A DNA stretch of 8,882 nt from positions 1-8,882 of the forward strand of contig JAMCSM010000093.1 in the NCBI GenBank assembly GCA_023380915.1, in the 5' to 3' direction. The stretch's first letter is position 1. Each line of letters begins with the position of its first letter. Made by a program: the position numbers and the translations under genes. A model generated the notes under the pieces. That model was not told the DNA's origin, made no database searches, and saw only the letters and a program-made list of their open reading frames with translations. This stretch comes from Actinomycetota bacterium (lineage in GTDB: Bacteria; Actinomycetota; Humimicrobiia; Humimicrobiales; Humimicrobiaceae). This document shows positions 5,747-8,882 of this stretch, in pieces.

Positions 5747-6505
5747 ATGCTTTCTGCAGAAAGAAAAGTAAAAATTGCACAAATAGTAAGTGAAAGCGGT
5801 GGAATAAAAACTTCAGAACTTTCCAATATGTTCAATGTCTCAGAAATGACGGTCCTTAGAGATCTTGCTATTCTTGAGGAAGAGGGCTTATTAAAAAGAG
5901 TTTACGGCGGAGCAGTAGTTACGAGAGATGCATCACATGAAATTTCCAGTATCTTAAGGAAAGAAATTCAAACTCAGGAAAAAAATATTATTTCTGAAAA
6001 GGCGCTGGAAATGGTGGATAACGGCGATTGCATATTCCTTGATGGATCAACCACGGCACTGGCCCTGGCTAAAAAACTTCATGAAAAAAATGATATTACT
6101 GTGATAACAAACGGTCTGGATGTTGTAAATGAAATCAAAAACAATAACAATATAAAGTTAATTTGCCTGGGCGGAGAGCTCTACAATATTACAATGAATT
6201 TTACAGGTCCCTTTACGGAATCATTTCTCAGGAATTTTTATGCTGATAAGTGTTTTATATCCACGGCAGCTCTTTCATTAAAATCAGGTTTGACTGTCGA
6301 AAACCAATCCCAGGTGCTTTTAAAAAAAATAATGATTGAAAATTCAAGCAAAAGAATAGCATTAATTGATTCAAGCAAGTTTGGCAGAGTTGCATTAAGC
6401 AAAGTTTGTTCTTTCAATGAAATTGATACTATAATAACAGATAAAAAGCCACCGGATGATTATCTCAAACTTTTTAAGGAAAACAATTTAGAGATTATAT
6501 ATTAA
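5747..6505 (+). CDS. DeoR-family transcriptional regulator (252 aa)
   Basis: The N-terminal DeoR winged HTH (residues 3-58) has helix RKVKIAQIVSESG, recognition region SELSNMFNVSEMTVLRDLAI and the wing end LLKRVYGGAV. The C-terminal sensor domain (about 75-232) is the ISOCOT-like fold of this family, with FLDGSTTALALAKKL (97-111), VITNGL (119-124), LGGELYN (141-147), ADKCFISTAALS (166-177) and DSSKFGRVAL (208-217). Family members usually bind a phosphorylated sugar or polyol and release DNA on binding. Sitting inside the BMC cluster behind its own promoter and repeat pair, it is the likely local switch for shell and enzyme genes, and its family hints that the BMC substrate is a sugar phosphate or similar. 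The length is normal. No ribosome site is visible before the ATG; the start is chosen from the domain edge. Confidence 0.93.
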   Translation: MLSAERKVKIAQIVSESGGIKTSELSNMFNVSEMTVLRDLAILEEEGLLKRVYGGAVVTRDASHEISSILRKEIQTQEKNIISEKALEMVDNGDCIFLDGSTTALALAKKLHEKNDITVITNGLDVVNEIKNNNNIKLICLGGELYNITMNFTGPFTESFLRNFYADKCFISTAALSLKSGLTVENQSQVLLKKIMIENSSKRIALIDSSKFGRVALSKVCSFNEIDTIITDKKPPDDYLKLFKENNLEIIY

Positions 6506-6567
6506 ATTAACTAAAAAATATTAAATTAACCGGAAAATAAAATAAAGAACCGGAAAATAAAAGAAAG
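6501..6567 (+). repeat. Tandem 19-20 bp direct repeats before the first BMC-P gene
   Basis: AACCGGAAAATAAAATAAAG (6528-6547) is followed directly by AACCGGAAAATAAAAGAAAG (6548-6567), 19 of 20 identical. A related duplication lies just upstream: ATTAAATTAACTAAAAAAT (6501-6519) and ATTAAATTAACCGGAAAAT (6520-6538), which overlaps the first 20-base unit. The array begins inside the stop codon of the regulator gene. It may be a binding array, an A-rich translation leader, or slippage. The pattern is seen; its role is unknown. Confidence 0.75.
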
Positions 6568-6599
6568 ATACAGTACACAATTACAGGAGAATTAGATTT

Positions 6600-6899
6600 A
6601 TGAGATTTGGCATAGTTACGGGAAATGTTGTTTCAACGATTAAACATGAAAAGCTGCATGGCATCAAGCTTGCCATAGTACAGCCGCTTGATCCTGACGG
6701 TAATGTAATAGGAAATGAAGAAATTGTCGCAGATTATCTGAATGCCAATGTAGGAAATCTGATTTTCTGGACTGCCGATGGCCAGGCAATAAGTAATGTT
6801 ATGGGAATTGAAAATGTACCTCTCAGGGGCTCAATTATCGGGATAATAGATAAAATTGATATGGAGCTTGAAAAAAAGGTTATAAAGGGCTACTCATAA
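6600..6899 (+). CDS. BMC-P pentameric vertex shell protein, EutN/CcmL-like, copy 1 (99 aa)
   Basis: EutN/CcmL proteins form pentamers that cap the twelve vertices of a microcompartment. The N-terminal strand set GIVTGNVVSTIKHEKLHGIKLAIVQPLD (4-31) is the classic signature, and PLRGSIIGIIDKID (74-87) is the usual C-terminal end. The middle departs from the family: where VDxVGAGxGE is expected there is ADYLNANVGNLIFWTADG (44-61), so the glycine-rich turn is replaced by a more hydrophobic stretch. Compared with the next gene it also keeps a dozen extra C-terminal residues (88-99, ending KGYS). AGGAG at 6585-6589 lies 10 bases before the ATG. The gap to copy 2 is 28 bases, consistent with one transcript. 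Confidence 0.92.
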   Translation: MRFGIVTGNVVSTIKHEKLHGIKLAIVQPLDPDGNVIGNEEIVADYLNANVGNLIFWTADGQAISNVMGIENVPLRGSIIGIIDKIDMELEKKVIKGYS

Positions 6900-6927
6900 G
6901 AAGCGTCTTATATAAGGATTGATCATA

Positions 6928-7194
6928 ATGAAAATGATAAAAGTCATTGGCAGCATTACTTCAACAATAAAAGATAAATTCCTGGAAGGTTTTAAAATTT
7001 TGCTTGTCCAGTCAGTCAATACGGATTTGTCAGTCAAAAAAGATTATTATGTCGTTGTAGATACTGTAGGGATGGGCGAAGGCGAGATAGGCCTTATGGT
7101 TACCGGAAGTACCGCAACAAAGACAGAAATAACAAAAAACACAAGTCTTGATGGAACAATTGTTGCAAAAGTAGAGCGAATAGATCTCAGTTAA
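6928..7194 (+). CDS. BMC-P pentameric vertex shell protein, EutN/CcmL-like, copy 2 (88 aa)
   Basis: This is a second EutN/CcmL-type vertex protein. It keeps the family pattern well: KVIGSITSTIKDKFLEGFKILLVQSV (5-30), the glycine-rich VVVDTVGMGEGEIGLMVTGSTATK (42-65) and LDGTIVAKVERIDL (74-87). An in-frame TTG at 6919 would add three residues, but the AAGGA ribosome site (6914-6918) abuts that TTG and sits 9 bases before the ATG at 6928, so the ATG is preferred. The two adjacent copies differ clearly, so they are old paralogues that probably have separate roles, such as different vertex types or mixed pentamers, rather than a recent duplication. Confidence 0.92.
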   Translation: MKMIKVIGSITSTIKDKFLEGFKILLVQSVNTDLSVKKDYYVVVDTVGMGEGEIGLMVTGSTATKTEITKNTSLDGTIVAKVERIDLS

Positions 7195-7225
7195 ATCGAA
7201 TAATTTTTTTGAAGGATACTAAGAG

Positions 7226-8575
7226 ATGACATATCCTGAATTGGAAATTATAAAAAATGCAGGTATAGTCGGGGCGGGAGGAGCTGGTTTTCCAACACAT
7301 GTAAAACTGGATGCCCGGGTTGATACGCTGATTGTCAATGGAGCTGAATGCGAGCCTTTAATTCATGTTGATAAGCAATTGCTTGAGTGTTATTTTGAAA
7401 AAGTTTATGAAGGCATGAAGATAGCTTCAAACCTGGTTGGTGCAAAGAAGGTTGTGCTTGCACTTAAGGCTAAATATAAAAACGCTATAGATGTTATTGA
7501 AACCTTCAGAAACAGGCAGGATGTAATATCAGATTTGAAATTTGAATTATTCAGGCTTGATAATTTTTATCCTGCGGGTGATGAGCATGTTCTTGTTTAT
7601 GAAGTGACGGGTAAGGTGGTACCTGAAAGCGGTATTCCTTTAATGGTTGGATCTGTAGTCATAAATGTAGAAACCTTACTCAATATATCCAATGCGGTGC
7701 ATGGTGAAAACGTGGTGAATAAGTTTGTAACAATAAATGGGGAAATTGAAAATCCCATGACACTTATGGTTCCGGTAGGGACTCCTGTAAAAAATTTAAT
7801 AGAATATTGCGGAGGAGTAACCACCGGGGATTATGCAGTCCTTGACGGCGGACCGATGATGGGAAAACTTATAGATTCCAATACATATGCTGTTAAAAAA
7901 ACAACTAAATCAATTGTTGTTTTACCTGAAGACAATATTGTAATAGAACAAAAAAAGAGAAGTATCCGCAAGGCTATAAAAAGAGCCCAGGCTATCTGCC
8001 TCAGCTGCAGGATGTGCACTGATTTATGTCCAAGGTACCTTCTGGGTCATGGCCTTTATCCTGACGAGATGATGAAAAGATTTTATAAAGGTGAACTTAC
8101 GGATGAAGATCTGAAAAAATTTGATTTTGCATTTCTCTGCATAGATTGCGGCTTATGTGAACTTTACAGCTGCGTTGTGGATCTTTCTGCAAGATCAATA
8201 TTTAATTTTTTAAAAAGTGAATTTGCTAAAAGGGGAATAAAAAATACGCATAGCAGAAAAGACCTGACTCCAAATGAATTCAGGGAATTCAGGAAGGTTC
8301 CCGTTGACAGACTGGAGCGCAGACTGGAGATAGATAAATATCACAGTAAAGCAGCAATTTCAGAGTTTAATGAAAAAGTAAATGAAGTGAAGCTGTATCT
8401 TTCCCAGCATGTAGGCGCTCCTGCCATACCGGTTGTTAAAACCGGGGAAAGTGTAACTCTGGGACAGGCAATTGCTGATATCCCGGAGGGCAAGCTTGGG
8501 GCTAAAGTCCATAGTTCTATTGATGGCACTGTTTCTGAAGTCAATGATGTTTATATTTCTGTAAAAAGAATATAG
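7226..8575 (+). CDS. pduS: PduS-like RnfC-domain flavin/iron-sulfur oxidoreductase (449 aa)
   Basis: PduS proteins carry FMN and two [4Fe-4S] clusters and move electrons between NADH, cobalamin or other acceptors and the shell. Domains in order: an N-terminal Complex I 51-kDa/RnfC flavin and nucleotide region with GAGGAGFPTHVKL (16-28) and NGAECEPL (38-45); an SLBB-like segment with DGGPMMG (207-213); a ferredoxin pair with Cys258, 261, 264, 268 (CX2CX2CX3CP) and Cys305, 308, 311, 316 (CX2CX2CX4C); and a C-terminal barrel-sandwich domain (about 395-449), an arrangement typical of PduS, whereas RnfC has that domain at the N-terminus. The length equals that of Pdu PduS (about 450). GAAGGA lies 9 bases before the ATG. 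All eight cluster cysteines are present, so it should be active. Its neighbour downstream is a BMC-T, as in pdu-type loci, where PduS contacts PduT. Confidence 0.93.
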   Translation: MTYPELEIIKNAGIVGAGGAGFPTHVKLDARVDTLIVNGAECEPLIHVDKQLLECYFEKVYEGMKIASNLVGAKKVVLALKAKYKNAIDVIETFRNRQDVISDLKFELFRLDNFYPAGDEHVLVYEVTGKVVPESGIPLMVGSVVINVETLLNISNAVHGENVVNKFVTINGEIENPMTLMVPVGTPVKNLIEYCGGVTTGDYAVLDGGPMMGKLIDSNTYAVKKTTKSIVVLPEDNIVIEQKKRSIRKAIKRAQAICLSCRMCTDLCPRYLLGHGLYPDEMMKRFYKGELTDEDLKKFDFAFLCIDCGLCELYSCVVDLSARSIFNFLKSEFAKRGIKNTHSRKDLTPNEFREFRKVPVDRLERRLEIDKYHSKAAISEFNEKVNEVKLYLSQHVGAPAIPVVKTGESVTLGQAIADIPEGKLGAKVHSSIDGTVSEVNDVYISVKRI

Positions 8576-8585
8576 TTTTATATAA

Positions 8586-8660
8586 TATTGAAATTATTGA
8601 AATTATTAAATTAAATATTATTTGAAAAAGATAATTGTATCTGGAAAAAAATAATTGTGT
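8586..8660 (+). repeat. Two short tandem repeat sets before the BMC-T gene
   Basis: TATTGAAAT occurs twice in direct succession (8586-8594, 8595-8603), followed by a one-base-shorter variant (8604-8611). Then TTTGAAAAAGATAATTGTAT (8621-8640) is followed by CTGGAAAAAAATAATTGTGT (8641-8660), 16 of 20 identical. The 96-base gap has no other recognisable feature, and no GC-rich terminator follows the PduS gene. Confidence 0.6.
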
Positions 8661-8671
8661 AATGATAAAAT

Positions 8672-8882
8672 ATGGTTTACGAAAATAAAGGTAATATTGC
8701 GGTTGTAGAATTTAAAAGTGTTTCAAGAGGGATAATTGTCACAGATTATATGCTTAAAGCTGCGAAGATAAACCTCGTTATTGCAACAGCGCTCTGCCCG
8801 GGAAAATACCTTAGCATTGTTGAGGGAGATGTGGAAGCTGTGACCAAAGCTGTTACAACTGCGGATTTGCTATTACCTTATA
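8672..8882 (+). CDS. BMC-T (tandem-domain) trimeric shell protein, PduT-like, N-terminal part
   Basis: The first 70 residues are visible; the gene continues beyond the window. They form a BMC domain: NIAVVEFKSVSRGIIVTDYM (8-27), LKAAKINLVIATALCPGKYL (28-47) and VEGDVEAVTKAVTTAD (50-65). The ALCPGKY segment (40-46) is typical of the first domain of PduT-type BMC-T proteins, which trimerise into pseudohexamers and bind a [4Fe-4S] cluster through a cysteine in the second domain; that part is not visible, so cluster binding is inference. It lies 96 bases after the PduS gene, in keeping with the known PduS-PduT electron relay. No Shine-Dalgarno sequence precedes the ATG; an ATG at 8662 is in another frame and closes after eight codons. 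A single-domain BMC-H cannot be fully excluded. Confidence 0.85.
   Translation, partial: MVYENKGNIAVVEFKSVSRGIIVTDYMLKAAKINLVIATALCPGKYLSIVEGDVEAVTKAVTTADLLLPY

Noticed and set aside
6501..6567. Repeat array considered as a small CRISPR
   Set aside because: The 19-20 base units are directly adjacent with no unique spacers and no cas genes nearby.
6919..6927. TTG start adding three residues to the second BMC-P protein
   Set aside because: The ribosome site ends at 6918, directly touching the TTG; the ATG at 6928 has proper spacing.

Overview
This is an A+T-rich bacterial window that holds much of a bacterial microcompartment (BMC) locus next to a short stretch of unrelated genes. A [4Fe-4S] PduS-like protein, acetate-kinase-type ATP formation and BMC shell genes point to an anaerobic, fermentative bacterium. 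No rRNA or other marker is present, so the phylum cannot be read from the sequence. AT-rich uncultured anaerobes that carry BMC loci (for example Atribacterota or OPB41-type Actinobacteria) are possible, but this is a guess.

Region 1 (1-2495, + strand) appears to be accessory or housekeeping flank. It holds the C-terminal end of an XRE/HigA-type helix-turn-helix protein, a 70-residue DUF4177-like protein, a FlK-type hotdog thioesterase with its Thr/Glu/His triad, and a membrane-anchored family-2 glycosyltransferase of the CrtQ/HpnB-like type. Region 2 (2575-3210, - strand) is a divergent PlsY acyltransferase. It converges on the glycosyltransferase and diverges from the BMC genes; a good promoter for it lies at 3246-3274.

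Region 3 (3386-8882, + strand) is the BMC locus. In order it holds: an unrecognised TIM-barrel protein with a C-terminal phosphate-binding motif; a BMC-H hexamer shell protein; an acetate-kinase homologue with several substituted conserved positions; a DeoR-family regulator behind a near-consensus sigma-70 promoter overlapped by two 16-bp direct repeats; two different BMC-P (EutN/CcmL) vertex proteins; a PduS-like flavin/iron-sulfur protein; and the first 70 residues of a BMC-T (PduT-like) shell protein cut off by the window end.

The expected logic is that an aldehyde made inside the shell is oxidised to acyl-CoA and then acyl-phosphate. The kinase would turn the acyl-phosphate into ATP, and PduS with the BMC-T protein would pass electrons across the shell to recycle cofactor. 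The signature aldehyde-generating enzyme, the aldehyde dehydrogenase and the phosphotransacylase are not in the window, so the substrate is unknown. A phosphate-binding TIM barrel as first gene and a DeoR regulator (a family that usually senses sugar phosphates) suggest a phosphorylated sugar or polyol. The gaps inside the BMC locus are full of short tandem direct repeats, and several genes lack a visible Shine-Dalgarno sequence. No gap without a gene exceeds 175 bases, and I saw no RNA gene, CRISPR array or insertion sequence.
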